Assembly (NCBI GenBank): GCA_016795105.1
Contig: JAEUIH010000008.1
Location: 124,001 to 188,000, forward strand
Length of the DNA: 64,000 nt
Source: Planctomyces sp.
GTDB taxonomy: Bacteria > Planctomycetota > Planctomycetia > Planctomycetales > Planctomycetaceae
Direction: 5' to 3'
This document shows positions 8,445-17,179 of this stretch, piece after piece (position 1 is the first letter of the stretch; each line of letters opens with the position of its first letter). Under the pieces are notes generated by a model, which did no database searches, was not told the origin of the DNA, and saw only the letters and a list, made by a program, of their open reading frames with translations. The position numbers and the translations under genes were made by a program.

Positions 8445-9863
8445 GTGAAGGCTCCTCGCGGACACTGGCTACTCGGCCATATACCACACTTTCGATCAAA
8501 CCCGATTCAATTTCTGAACGCGTGTGATGAAGACGTGATTTCCCTGCGGCTCGGGCAAACCGCATTGCTGCTTCTGCATCCGGATGACGTCACTCATGTT
8601 CTTGAGACCAGCGAACACCGGTACTCAAAAGGACGAGCCTTTCAATACGGACGACAACTCTATGGAAACAGCCTTCTGACAAGTGAAGGAGACGATCATC
8701 GGCGCCAGCTTCAGAGTATTGGAGGTGTGTTTCTAAAGACTGCAGCAGACTCGTTCCTCACCCCTGCTGAGCCAATGACTCAACAGTGGATTCAAAGATG
8801 GAAATCTCAGCCGACGTTTGATCTCTGGAAGGCGGTGTCAGAACTCACCGCCACAATCAGCATTCAGGCGGTCTTTGGCAGCGATTTCACCCCGCCGTGG
8901 CTGCCTGGCGTGGTAACAAACGACAGAGTGGCAACAAACGACAGAGTGGCAAGGCCAGATGGATCGGCAACGCGGATGACGAACGCGGATTCATTCGCTG
9001 GACGGCAGATTGCTGAAGATTTTGACACTGCCATGGATTATGTGGCAACTCGCAACTTTGCGATGATCAACCCGCCGGAATGGTTTCCCACTGCCAAAAA
9101 TCGAGCATACAAAGCCGCGATTTCCAGACTGAATCTAGCATTCGAACATGCAGTCAATCGCCGTCTCCATGGAGCTGCACATGGCGGATTCCTCTCAAGG
9201 CTTCTGGAATTGCATCAACGCGATCCTGTCACTGTTCCAATGCTGCAGGTGCGAGATCAGAGTCTGATTCTTCTGCTGGGTGGATACGAATCGTCGGCCA
9301 CTGCACTTTGCTGGTGCCTGCTTCTGCTTAGCCGTGCGACGCCAATCCGAGACAAACTGAAAACTGCGTGCCGAAGCAGAAACATCATCGACAGTCGGTC
9401 ATCGGACGCCGAACCACTGGAATCGGCCGCGGAGACTCTGATTTCTGAGATCTTCTCTGAGTCGCTTCGTCTCTATCCTCCACCATGGCTGATCCCGCGT
9501 ACCTGTGTTGAAAATGATCGGCTTCCGACCGGTCAGACAGTCAAGAAGGGAACTCAGATATTTCTAAGTCCGTACAGAACCCACAGAGACGCTCGCTGGT
9601 TCGATTCCCCGGACGACTTTCGTCCTCAGCGATTTGCATTGCAACGATCTGCCCAATTTCGTCGAGGAAGCTACTTTCCGTTCGGAATGGGAACTCGTCA
9701 CTGCATCGGTGAGTCTATTGCTCGGTCTCAGGCCGTCAGGATCCTCAAGACAATCTACAGCCTGTGTGATCTTGAATTCCCGGCAAAGGAATGGCCAAAA
9801 ACAAAACCGCTCCTGACGCTTCGCCCTGAATTACCGGTTCTCGCGAGGTTCGTAGATTCCTGA
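8445..9863 (+). CDS. Cytochrome P450
   Basis: A 472-residue soluble P450. The I-helix reads LLLGGYESSA, with Ser in place of the usual oxygen-activating Thr. The ExxR motif is ESLR (339-342), and the heme loop is FPFGMGTRHCIGE with Cys420 as the thiolate ligand. There is no membrane anchor; the protein begins KAPRGHWLLGHIPHF. The start is GTG at 8445 with AAGGA six bases upstream, 27 bp after the prenyltransferase. As last gene of the isonitrile operon it most likely oxidises or cyclises the prenylated product. An 18-bp in-frame tandem duplication encodes TNDRVA twice between the F- and G-helix region. No ferredoxin or reductase gene is nearby. Confidence 0.95.
   Translation: MKAPRGHWLLGHIPHFRSNPIQFLNACDEDVISLRLGQTALLLLHPDDVTHVLETSEHRYSKGRAFQYGRQLYGNSLLTSEGDDHRRQLQSIGGVFLKTAADSFLTPAEPMTQQWIQRWKSQPTFDLWKAVSELTATISIQAVFGSDFTPPWLPGVVTNDRVATNDRVARPDGSATRMTNADSFAGRQIAEDFDTAMDYVATRNFAMINPPEWFPTAKNRAYKAAISRLNLAFEHAVNRRLHGAAHGGFLSRLLELHQRDPVTVPMLQVRDQSLILLLGGYESSATALCWCLLLLSRATPIRDKLKTACRSRNIIDSRSSDAEPLESAAETLISEIFSESLRLYPPPWLIPRTCVENDRLPTGQTVKKGTQIFLSPYRTHRDARWFDSPDDFRPQRFALQRSAQFRRGSYFPFGMGTRHCIGESIARSQAVRILKTIYSLCDLEFPAKEWPKTKPLLTLRPELPVLARFVDS
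8915..8950 (+). repeat. 18-bp in-frame tandem duplication in the P450 gene
   Basis: Two exact 18-bp units (8915-8932 and 8933-8950) sit side by side and encode TNDRVA-TNDRVA. The identity at DNA level suggests a recent slippage duplication in a variable loop. Confidence 0.9.
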
Positions 9864-9902
9864 ATGAAGCTCCGTTCGCCGGTGACGAGGCGACACATTG
9901 TT

Positions 9903-10382
9903 TCAGCGAACCGCTTCGGCCACACGAGGTGCGTTGATCGGTGCACGCGACAGCACGGGCCGCAAATCACTCATTGGAACTGGTTGCAGATAATCTGCGT
10001 TGCTCTGCATACTGACAGATCCGTCGACCGTCGCGGAAGGCAGATTCCAGTGATCAGGAGTCTGAGTCACTGTCGAGTGGACGAATTGATTCTGGTCCGT
10101 CACATGAGTTCGTGCGGTTTTCTCCGCAGTCCGGCGAACCGTCCTCACTGCCAGGCGGATCGGTGATCGGCGAATTACGTCCGGACGATCATCGGCCGTT
10201 TGAGAATTCGATGACCGGGCCGATGAGGCTGAAATTCTCACGTGCAGACTGGGAGTCCCGATAAGAGAGGCTTCCTTCACAGGAGGCACCGAATAGACGG
10301 GTGGAGTCCAACAACAGACGATCACAACAAAGCACAATGTCTGGAACAGACGTAGCCTTATCGCAGTACGGTGTATGGTCAT
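9903..10382 (-). CDS. Small secreted or membrane-anchored protein, unknown function
   Basis: A 159-residue protein of unrecognised family, convergent with the P450 gene. It starts with a hydrophobic segment (LFQTLCFVVIVCCWTPPVYS, about residues 10-29), which is a signal peptide or anchor. A polar, Arg- and Ser-rich, low-complexity remainder follows. The ATG at 10382 is preferred over 10403 because AAGGA lies seven bases before it. The rest has few hydrophobic residues and may be disordered. It is not part of the biosynthetic operon, being on the opposite strand. Confidence 0.55.
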   Translation of the reverse strand: MTIHRTAIRLRLFQTLCFVVIVCCWTPPVYSVPPVKEASLIGTPSLHVRISASSARSSNSQTADDRPDVIRRSPIRLAVRTVRRTAEKTARTHVTDQNQFVHSTVTQTPDHWNLPSATVDGSVSMQSNADYLQPVPMSDLRPVLSRAPINAPRVAEAVR

Positions 10383-10552
10383 CGCACATCCTTCTCTGAA
10401 CATCAGAATTCCACAGACCGCAGATTCACTGCTGAAGTGTGTGAATAATGTTCAGGAAGATATCAGAATCCTCGCCAGCGCAGTCCGGAAGTTCCTACAA
10501 TTCCTCCGACGCCTCCACCCTTAATTCCCCACACCGGCAATTCCTGCCGCAA

Positions 10553-10652
10553 AAGTACTCATCACGCAACACCGTGATGTTGGGAGGCTGGCTGGGATTC
10601 AACCGTAGACCGTACAAGGGTTCGTCATCACGGCGGAGCGTGATGAGTACTT
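10553..10652. repeat. Inverted pair of AAGTACTCA-type repeats
   Basis: AAGTACTCATCACGC at 10553-10567 is repeated exactly in inverted orientation at 10638-10652. Each arm extends inward into a CCGTGATG block, so the element is two copies of a roughly 30-bp unit facing each other around a 40-bp centre. The right copy continues as TCCGCCGTGATGACGA when read on the minus strand, matching the copy at 43903-43933. It lies 17 bp after the stop of the BBP7 gene. No transposase is present. Confidence 0.8.
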
Positions 10653-10668
10653 ATTGTGACGGCTATTT

Positions 10669-11919
10669 TTAGTACGCGAACTGGAGACCGAGTCTTCCAC
10701 CGTGAATAATGACATGGCCGTTCGCGTTGACGTCGTAGACGCCACCGGTCACACCTGCGTTTTGGTCAGGAGCAAGAGCAACATCGGTCAGGAACATTGC
10801 TTCATAGCCACTTGTGAAGCTCCAGTGTTCGCTCAGTGGTATGTAGGAATTGAAACCTACACTTCCAATAAAAGACAGGCAGTCTTCACTATCAGTGAGT
10901 GTCCGGCCATACACGGAGTTCTCACCGGACACAGGGTCGGTTCCAACGTAGACTTCTTCAATAATGCCACGTGCCTGATTGTGAAACGCACCAGCCTTCA
11001 GGACGCCGTCGATCGTCCATCCTCCCCAATACATGACTCGACGTTCCAGCAGTGCCTGAATTCCGTTCATACGATTGGATGTTCGAGCATTGTTGGAGAT
11101 CGCCAGAATGTCGCTGGCAAACGACGGATTCGAAGTTTCGTCCTCGAATCCGTTGGCCACGCCACCCAGAAGCGTCAACCCGCCCGGCCCGGTCAATGAA
11201 GCATGCGAGAGTCCACCATTTGGAGCAGCGATGTCAACAGCTCGGAACGTACCAGTTATCGTAACACCCGCAACTTCATCAAGTTCAAGATTGCGATAAC
11301 CCAGACCCCAGCGGTACGGGTTTTCGTCGTCAATCGTGAAAGCGTTCAACTCGAATGTCGCCATTTCACTTTCATACAGCAATTCATATAAAGGAGCTGT
11401 ATCTGCGTTAAACGCGGCCGATGGTGAAAGCCCTTCAAATTCGTCGGCGTCGCCTCCGAGTGCACCGGTGGCCGCGCGATGCAGAGAAGGGAACAAAGTT
11501 GTCAGGTTGATAGAGTTGGCCCCGGTCCACTCTGAACCAATACCGTCGTCAAATGACAGACCGGTTGTCATTCGGCCAATCCGATAGTGATCCCATTCAC
11601 CAATTTCGCTATAGACAGCATCCACTCGCAGTCCGTCAGCCTTCATTGAAAGGAACGCGCGGAAACCAGCCTGGCGTTCAAAATCGGCACTGTCGAATCG
11701 CAACAAACCCGCATCAGGGCCCGCAATCGCATTCGATGGACTCTGCAGGTCAACATCTCGTGTATAGATCAGGAAGTCAACGCCGGCAGTGAATTGCGTT
11801 GTTGGTTCTGCCGGGATATAGGGGATCGGCTCATTCGCCGCCAGTGTTGCTGACGTCGCAGAAAGACTCAATCCGGCAAGCATCGCCGCAGCTAGTTTCT
11901 TCCAATGCGAGACACGCAT
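10669..11919 (-). CDS. BBP7-like outer-membrane beta-barrel protein
   Basis: A 416-residue exported protein from the ATG at 11919, which has GGAGG upstream. The signal peptide is MRVSHWKKLAAAMLAGLSLS... ending near LAA. The body alternates aromatic and polar residues with many Gly, and ends LGLQFAY. A terminal aromatic residue is typical of outer-membrane barrels. It resembles the planctomycete BBP7 family (PF07585-like), whose function is unknown beyond a structural or porin-like role. A longer frame from a TTG at 11985 exists but would place residues before the signal peptide. Confidence 0.75.
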   Translation of the reverse strand: MRVSHWKKLAAAMLAGLSLSATSATLAANEPIPYIPAEPTTQFTAGVDFLIYTRDVDLQSPSNAIAGPDAGLLRFDSADFERQAGFRAFLSMKADGLRVDAVYSEIGEWDHYRIGRMTTGLSFDDGIGSEWTGANSINLTTLFPSLHRAATGALGGDADEFEGLSPSAAFNADTAPLYELLYESEMATFELNAFTIDDENPYRWGLGYRNLELDEVAGVTITGTFRAVDIAAPNGGLSHASLTGPGGLTLLGGVANGFEDETSNPSFASDILAISNNARTSNRMNGIQALLERRVMYWGGWTIDGVLKAGAFHNQARGIIEEVYVGTDPVSGENSVYGRTLTDSEDCLSFIGSVGFNSYIPLSEHWSFTSGYEAMFLTDVALAPDQNAGVTGGVYDVNANGHVIIHGGRLGLQFAY

Positions 11920-12245
11920 GGTGTTCAATCCTCCAAGATTGTTGTGCATCCTGCTTCCGACGATCCTGGTCGGAAATTTGTTCAATCAACAGCGAGTGCT
12001 GATCGCAGACCTTATCCTCCTTTAATGTTTCGAAACAAAGACTTATGAAAGTCAATCGGAAACAGATTGAATTCGGCTGTTTCTGCATCGGCTCCTGTCA
12101 ATGCTCCAGTTCTTGCCAAAATGCGGTCTTTAGCGATTGTTCCAGCCAATCCGATTTCGACTGATCTTCAGATCTTTTGCGCTGAGCTTGCGATGATCAC
12201 GCAATTCAGGGAAACTCAAAGCTGGCTTAAAGGGAGCTGAATCAA
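11920..12245. other. Divergent intergenic region, BBP7 and mcsA
   Basis: 326 bp between the two divergent starts, richer in A and T than the flanking genes. On the minus strand AAAGGAGGAT occurs near 12015-12025, but no suitable start codon follows it. No gene is supported. Promoters for both neighbours must lie here, but no clear -35/-10 pair could be picked. Confidence 0.6.
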
Positions 12246-12791
12246 ATGAAGAAATGTCGACGCTGTTCCAAGCCTGCCACCCTCCACATTACGGAAATTC
12301 GCGAGGGGCAGGCTCATGCAATTCACCTTTGTGAATCCTGTGCCCGCGAATATCTTGAATCTACTCAGAAGCACCCATCCGGTGTACCGGGCGAGTTCGG
12401 CGATGTTGATAGCCCGCCCGTCGATATCGCCGCTGAATCCAATATCATCTGCCCAAACTGCGGCATCACATACTCAGAGTTCCGCGAATCGGGACGCTTC
12501 GGCTGCCCGGCAGACTACAACGTCTTCAGTTCCGAACTTATGCCGCTGCTGGAAAACATCCACGAAGAGACAACTCATGTGGGTAAACGTCCAAAAAGCC
12601 GGCAGGTCGCGTCCGAAGACCAGTCTCGAATGATCCAGCTTCGAAGTCAGCAGCAGGAAGCGATTGAACGAGAAGACTATGAAACGGCTGCTCGCCTTCG
12701 AGACGAAATTTCAGCACTCGAAGGTCAGCTTCAAAAGAAGCCCAAATCCCGAGGCCGAAAAAAATCAACCCCGCCGCCTGATGCGGAATGA
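12246..12791 (+). CDS. McsA-like protein with zinc motifs and UVR domain
   Basis: A 181-residue cytoplasmic protein. The N-terminus has CRRC...CESC (about residues 4-7 and 29-32), a middle pair is CPNC...GRFGCPADY, and the C-terminal part is a UvrB/UvrC-type helical hairpin (MIQLRSQQQEAIEREDYETAARLRDEI). This is the layout of McsA, the activator of the McsB protein-arginine kinase in Firmicutes. Related proteins are common in planctomycetes. No mcsB or clpC is adjacent, so a role in protein quality control is only a family-level guess. The tail is Lys- and Pro-rich. GGGAG lies nine bases before the ATG. Confidence 0.85.
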   Translation: MKKCRRCSKPATLHITEIREGQAHAIHLCESCAREYLESTQKHPSGVPGEFGDVDSPPVDIAAESNIICPNCGITYSEFRESGRFGCPADYNVFSSELMPLLENIHEETTHVGKRPKSRQVASEDQSRMIQLRSQQQEAIEREDYETAARLRDEISALEGQLQKKPKSRGRKKSTPPPDAE

Positions 12792-12893
12792 TGCATTGTC
12801 GCCAGGCAAAGCACAGTCGACACAACAATTCTGAATCAGCAAGCCGCTGTTCAGCACATTGAGCAGTGGCTTTTCTGTTGCGTTCTTAGCGAA

Positions 12894-13175
12894 TCAGTTT
12901 TCGACCGTTGGCTGCTCCGGCGTCTGTTGGTCGGCGACCAGCTGAGCTTTCCGTGCCATTCGATAGAATGAAATTCCAAAGCCCGTGAACACTGTCGCAG
13001 GCATCGCGAGCATAAAGAGAATGCTGTACATGTAGGCGCGAGGGCGGCGATCATCCGATTCGTTTGCGATCTTGCACATCGGACACGCTGCGGCAGACGA
13101 CATTCCAATGACCTGAGGTGCAAAACACGCCAAAGTTACCAGGGCCGCCAGCAAAAATCTTCGTAAGCCACTCAT
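12894..13175 (-). CDS. Small CPMC membrane protein of the oxidase locus
   Basis: 93 residues from an ATG preceded by AGAGGTG. It has a signal or first membrane segment (FLLAALVTLACFAPQVIG), then ACPMCK, a short polar part, and a second membrane segment (YMYSILFMLAMPATVFTGFGISFY). The CxxC could bind copper or be redox active. It is the last gene of the oxidase operon, 71 bp after the SCO-DUF420 gene, so a role in oxidase assembly is plausible but not shown. A longer frame from 13376 overlaps that gene and is unlikely. Confidence 0.7.
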   Translation of the reverse strand: MSGLRRFLLAALVTLACFAPQVIGMSSAAACPMCKIANESDDRRPRAYMYSILFMLAMPATVFTGFGISFYRMARKAQLVADQQTPEQPTVEN

Positions 13176-13246
13176 TGATTCACCTCTTCGTTGTTCGGCT
13201 ACCCCGCAATCATCGCAGGTTTTATCGACTTTTCCAGGCTCCCAGC

Positions 13247-14761
13247 CTAAACGACGACAGAAACTGCGGTTTTCCACGGCCAATGATACAACATCCAGTA
13301 AATGACCACTCCCGTAACCGATACAAATAACCAAATCGGAAACGCGATTTTCGCCAGTTTTCGGTGCTTTTCCCATCGCTTAGCAAAAGCATGCTGGAAG
13401 ACCCGAATCGCAAGCACCGGCACCGAAACCGCCAGCAACACATGCGGAATCAGAATGCTGAAGTACAGCGTTTTTGCAGAATCAGCACCCTCAAACTGCC
13501 GCCCATGTTCGCCGGAATACTTTCCCAGGAGATAGTGATAGCTCAAATAGCTTCCCAAAAACAAAACCGAAACCAGAAAGGCCGAAATCATCAAATTGCG
13601 GTGAGCCAGCCGGTTGCCTCGTTTGATCGACACGAATCCCATCAGCAGCAGAATGGTGCTCATCCCGTTGAGCGATGCATTCAACGTCGGAAAAACTTTC
13701 GTCCACGAAGGCATCAACCGATCAATCTTCTCATTCCGACTCTCCGCCTTGCCCGCATGTCCCAACTCTTCTTCGCCAGCGAATGCGACTCGTGCCATTG
13801 TAAAGTGAAACTCACTTTCCACATCACCGCCACCACCTTGACCACTGGTCTTGCCGCCACCACTCGATGAATTACTTCCGCCATCAGTTGAATCTGATTC
13901 AGAGCCACTTCCTTCAGATGGTACTAACTGAAGCTGAATCGATGGTGAACTGGGGTCATCGCCTTCCACACGCAACAATGGTCCCGGCTTCGGAAACTCG
14001 CGTTTGCCTTCCAGAATCTGCCGCAACTCCAGCATATCCACTTCTTTTGTCCCGAGAAATGTGGCAACCGGGATCGAGTCTTCATTCACAAGCACAACTC
14101 GATTGCTGTGTGCCACTTCAAAGCCCGGCAAGCGAGCTTCCCCGGCGTTCGGCTTCACGTACTGCGAAAAGCCTTTAATGATAATGTCATGTATTGCAGC
14201 TTCGTCACCCGTCAAGAATTTCCATCGTTCATGATCGGCCGAAAAATTGTCTGAGTACTTCTTCAGGATCTCAGGAGTGTCATAGTTACTGTCCACACTG
14301 AACGACACAAACCTCACGTCCGGATTTACTTTGCCAACAGACTGATGCAAGTCCATCACTGCTTTCGTGATCATTGGGCACGATGTTGTGCAGCGAGTAA
14401 ACACGAAGCTGGCAACCCACGGATGGCCCTTCAAGCTGTCTCGACTGACCGTCTCCCCCATGCAATCCGGAAACTCAAATGGTGGAAGCTCCCTCGCCGG
14501 CATGCTAAAGATGACAGACTTCTTTGAAGTGTCAGCAACCGTAATTGTGTTGTCTTCCGATGGCTTATCACTTCCTTCGACAGAAGCACCTCCATCCCCG
14601 GACTCAGCGCTGACTCCAGCATTCCTCTGCATAATTTTTCGGACGGACAGGCCAATCGCAATCGCCACACACAACCAAAGAACGCCCCCAGCAATGAGAT
14701 AGCTTTTCGAAATTCCGCTTCGCGTTGATGTGGAACTTTCAGATGCTTTCAATTTCAGCAT
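13247..14761 (-). CDS. SCO1/SenC copper chaperone fused to DUF420
   Basis: A 504-residue two-domain protein. A membrane anchor (21-40) is followed by a thioredoxin-fold SCO domain (about 85-255) with the copper ligands Cys124 and Cys128 (CTTSCP) and His218. A Ser/Gly-rich linker (about 283-313) leads to a DUF420 membrane domain (about 355-495) with several helices and His residues. SCO proteins deliver copper to the CuA site of oxidase subunit II, and DUF420 proteins occur in cox operons. The ATG at 14761 follows GGAG; the frame extends to 14860 but the extra residues look non-coding. Fusion of both functions in one chain is notable. Confidence 0.9.
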   Translation of the reverse strand: MLKLKASESSTSTRSGISKSYLIAGGVLWLCVAIAIGLSVRKIMQRNAGVSAESGDGGASVEGSDKPSEDNTITVADTSKKSVIFSMPARELPPFEFPDCMGETVSRDSLKGHPWVASFVFTRCTTSCPMITKAVMDLHQSVGKVNPDVRFVSFSVDSNYDTPEILKKYSDNFSADHERWKFLTGDEAAIHDIIIKGFSQYVKPNAGEARLPGFEVAHSNRVVLVNEDSIPVATFLGTKEVDMLELRQILEGKREFPKPGPLLRVEGDDPSSPSIQLQLVPSEGSGSESDSTDGGSNSSSGGGKTSGQGGGGDVESEFHFTMARVAFAGEEELGHAGKAESRNEKIDRLMPSWTKVFPTLNASLNGMSTILLLMGFVSIKRGNRLAHRNLMISAFLVSVLFLGSYLSYHYLLGKYSGEHGRQFEGADSAKTLYFSILIPHVLLAVSVPVLAIRVFQHAFAKRWEKHRKLAKIAFPIWLFVSVTGVVIYWMLYHWPWKTAVSVVV

Positions 14762-14920
14762 GATCTCCTCCGCTCGACTGCGACGCCATTTTCCGAAACC
14801 ACAGGATTTTAAGGGCACAGTGGCAGTTCGGACATCCGGCAGTTCACGATTTCCAGCCACCTGTGTTTTCGTCTCGACATCGGGAACTCTCTGTAAGCCA
14901 CATTCGAATTCTCTGACTGA

Positions 14921-15778
14921 TCAAACCACGTTGTGCTGGGCCGGTCTGGAGACCATCCAGACCGAGGCTCCAATGCAGAGCCCGCTCGTGACGAACGTTA
15001 CTGCTACGCAAACACTCAATGCCGGCAACTCCGAAGTCACAGGCAAAGCCTCGGAATACAGTAACCTCCGGAATCCAGCCACTCCATAAGTCAAAGGATT
15101 CGCCCAAATCAACCAGGACAGCCAGCCGCGTTCACCGCCAGGGAAGAATGCTCCCGACAGCAACCACATCGGCATCAGAAACACGCTCATCAAAGCATGG
15201 TATCCCTGAGTCGAATTCATGGGCCATGCCATTACAAAACCAATTGCCGTCAACTCAACAGCGACCAGCGCCAGGAAACACAGTGCCGGGATCCACTGAA
15301 GAATCGATATCTGCAGATCAATCTGAGGGACAACCCCAACAGAACTCAGCAGTGGCCCGATCACCATAAACAGTGCAGCCTGAACCAGAGCCAGGAACAC
15401 GCCTCCCAGCAACTTACCGGCAACAATGGCCAACCGCGAGACCGGAGCCGCAAGCACTCCCTGAAGAAACCCGTCACGACGATCTTCAATGATCGTGATC
15501 GTCGAAAAAATCGCAGTGAACAGCACGATCAGGACCGCGATCCCGGGAAAAAAGTACTCCTGGTATGTCAGCGGCTCATGCAACTCACTCGACCAGCCTG
15601 GTGGCTGAAATGAACTGTGCAACCCAGCGCCGAACAGGATCCAGAAGATGACTGGCTGAGCAATTGCACCGACGAGTCGACTTCGCTGCCGAAGAAACCG
15701 AACCACCTCTCGCCAGCCTAGTGCCACTGATGCATGGAACATCGATGCGACGCCGAAAGTTCCCCCCGAAACATCCAT
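14921..15778 (-). CDS. ABC-2 type transporter permease
   Basis: 285 residues with about six hydrophobic segments and the ABC-2 signature order, including EDRRDGFLQGVLAAPVSR and a C-terminal MPMWLLSGAFFP followed by WANPLTYGVAGFR. It pairs with the ATPase encoded three bases upstream (stop at 15782, start at 15778). It sits inside the oxidase operon, so the exported substrate may relate to heme or copper handling or to assembly. That is context only; similar pairs elsewhere export drugs or polysaccharides. Confidence 0.88.
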   Translation of the reverse strand: MDVSGGTFGVASMFHASVALGWREVVRFLRQRSRLVGAIAQPVIFWILFGAGLHSSFQPPGWSSELHEPLTYQEYFFPGIAVLIVLFTAIFSTITIIEDRRDGFLQGVLAAPVSRLAIVAGKLLGGVFLALVQAALFMVIGPLLSSVGVVPQIDLQISILQWIPALCFLALVAVELTAIGFVMAWPMNSTQGYHALMSVFLMPMWLLSGAFFPGGERGWLSWLIWANPLTYGVAGFRRLLYSEALPVTSELPALSVCVAVTFVTSGLCIGASVWMVSRPAQHNVV

Positions 15779-15781
15779 CAG

Positions 15782-16729
15782 TCATCCTCCCTGAACGGAA
15801 TCCGAGGCTTCCACCAGCGAACTTCCAGTCAGTGTCAAAAATACGTCCTCGAGAGTTGGCTGGCTGAGTTCAATCGACAGCAGATCATCTCGGCACGAAT
15901 CCACCAACGCACTCAAGCGCTGCCCGGCTTTCTGTGTGTGCCAGATCACCTCATCGCCATGTTGACTTGTCGGACTACCGAGTCGAGAAACCAGCTGGCT
16001 CAGGACTGCCTCCACCGATCGGCATCGGATACGCAGACGCTCGCCCGTCATCCTGCTCCGAAGTTCCACCGGACTGCCTTGCGCAGCGATCACACCGCGA
16101 TTCAGCATTAAGAGCTGATCACACTGGTCGGCTTCCTCCATGAGATGTGTGGAGACGATTACAGTTGTCCCGTAGTCATCCCGAAGTGATTTCAGAATCT
16201 TCCAAAACTCAATCCGAGAATGAACATCCAGACCTGTGGTCGGTTCATCCAGCAACAAGACCCGAGGCCGGTGCAACAGGGCCTTGGCGAGTTCAATGCG
16301 GCGCCGAAAACCTCCGGATAAAGTCGAGACGGCGGCACCAAGAACGTCTGAGATCGCAAGGCGCTGGCCGAGTTCTTTCACTCGATCCTTTACCTGTACG
16401 CCAGTCAGTCCATAAAGGGCCGCCTGACACTTCAGATTCTCCAGCCCGGTAAGTCGAACATCCAATGCGGGCGTCTGAAAACAAACCGCAAGATTTCGAC
16501 GAGCAACACCTTGATGTGACTTTAGACTGGCTCCGCAGATATATGCCTCACCGGACTGAACCGGCAACAGAGTCGAGAGTATCCGAAACAAAGTGGACTT
16601 CCCGGACCCATTCGGCCCGAGAAGTCCCCAAAGTGATGATTCTGTAATCTCAAAACTCAGCTTCTGCAGAGCATGAGTCCCGCCATACCGATGACTCAAT
16701 TCTCTCACTGAAACGAGCGAAACTGCCAT
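15782..16729 (-). CDS. ABC transporter ATP-binding protein (CcmA/DrrA type)
   Basis: 315 residues. Walker A is GPNGSGKST, the signature is LSGGFRRRIELAKAL, Walker B is RVLLLDEPTTGLD and the switch histidine is in VSTHLMEEADQCD. A C-terminal extension of about 90 residues is usual for DrrA-like exporters. It partners the ABC-2 permease next door. The ATG at 16729 (MAVSLVSVRELSHRYGG) fits the family start better than the one at 16765. Its place between oxidase subunit IV and the SCO protein is unusual for a classical cox operon. Confidence 0.92.
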   Translation of the reverse strand: MAVSLVSVRELSHRYGGTHALQKLSFEITESSLWGLLGPNGSGKSTLFRILSTLLPVQSGEAYICGASLKSHQGVARRNLAVCFQTPALDVRLTGLENLKCQAALYGLTGVQVKDRVKELGQRLAISDVLGAAVSTLSGGFRRRIELAKALLHRPRVLLLDEPTTGLDVHSRIEFWKILKSLRDDYGTTVIVSTHLMEEADQCDQLLMLNRGVIAAQGSPVELRSRMTGERLRIRCRSVEAVLSQLVSRLGSPTSQHGDEVIWHTQKAGQRLSALVDSCRDDLLSIELSQPTLEDVFLTLTGSSLVEASDSVQGG

Positions 16730-16768
16730 CGCTCTTACCTGCCTGAATTCCAGTGAACGAAGCAATAT

Positions 16769-17161
16769 CTATTCATTGGCTGCCTTGGTCGCATGTGCTG
16801 CGTGCCAGGCATCCATTTCACTGGACCAGCCACTCTGAGGTGCGGTGTTCTTGTAGTACGACACTCCAATATCAGGAAACAGTGCAGCTGGAAGTCCCAG
16901 AGCCAGAATTGTCGTTGGAGCCAGCAATACGTACTTCCAGTTGCCTTCGAATTTAAGATGCATAAAGAACATCATTACGCAAAGGGCCTTCGCCACGGCG
17001 ACCGAAAGAACCAGAACAATCGTGATGTACTGCGAACTGAACGACAAAAGGTCAAAGGCAACTGACGCCGCTGTACAGCCGCAGAGCACAAAAAAGATCG
17101 CCAGATAGTTGACGTGGTGAGTACTGTGTTCGTTGTGAGAACCGTGATCATTGTGTGACAT
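16769..17161 (-). CDS. Cytochrome c oxidase subunit IV (prokaryotic type)
   Basis: 130 residues with a His-rich N-terminus (MSHNDHGSHNEHSTHHVNY) and three membrane segments. The central helix carries the family pattern VAKALCVMMFFMHLKFE. This small subunit belongs to aa3- and bo3-type oxidases and probably stabilises the complex. It follows subunit III by 18 bp in the same operon. Confidence 0.88.
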   Translation of the reverse strand: MSHNDHGSHNEHSTHHVNYLAIFFVLCGCTAASVAFDLLSFSSQYITIVLVLSVAVAKALCVMMFFMHLKFEGNWKYVLLAPTTILALGLPAALFPDIGVSYYKNTAPQSGWSSEMDAWHAAHATKAANE

Positions 17162-17179
17162 AGCGAAAAACCATCCAAA

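Noticed and set aside
11831-12088. 85-codon minus-strand frame behind a good AAAGGAGGAT site
   Set aside because: The site is inside the frame rather than before its start, and the frame overlaps the BBP7 signal peptide in another phase.
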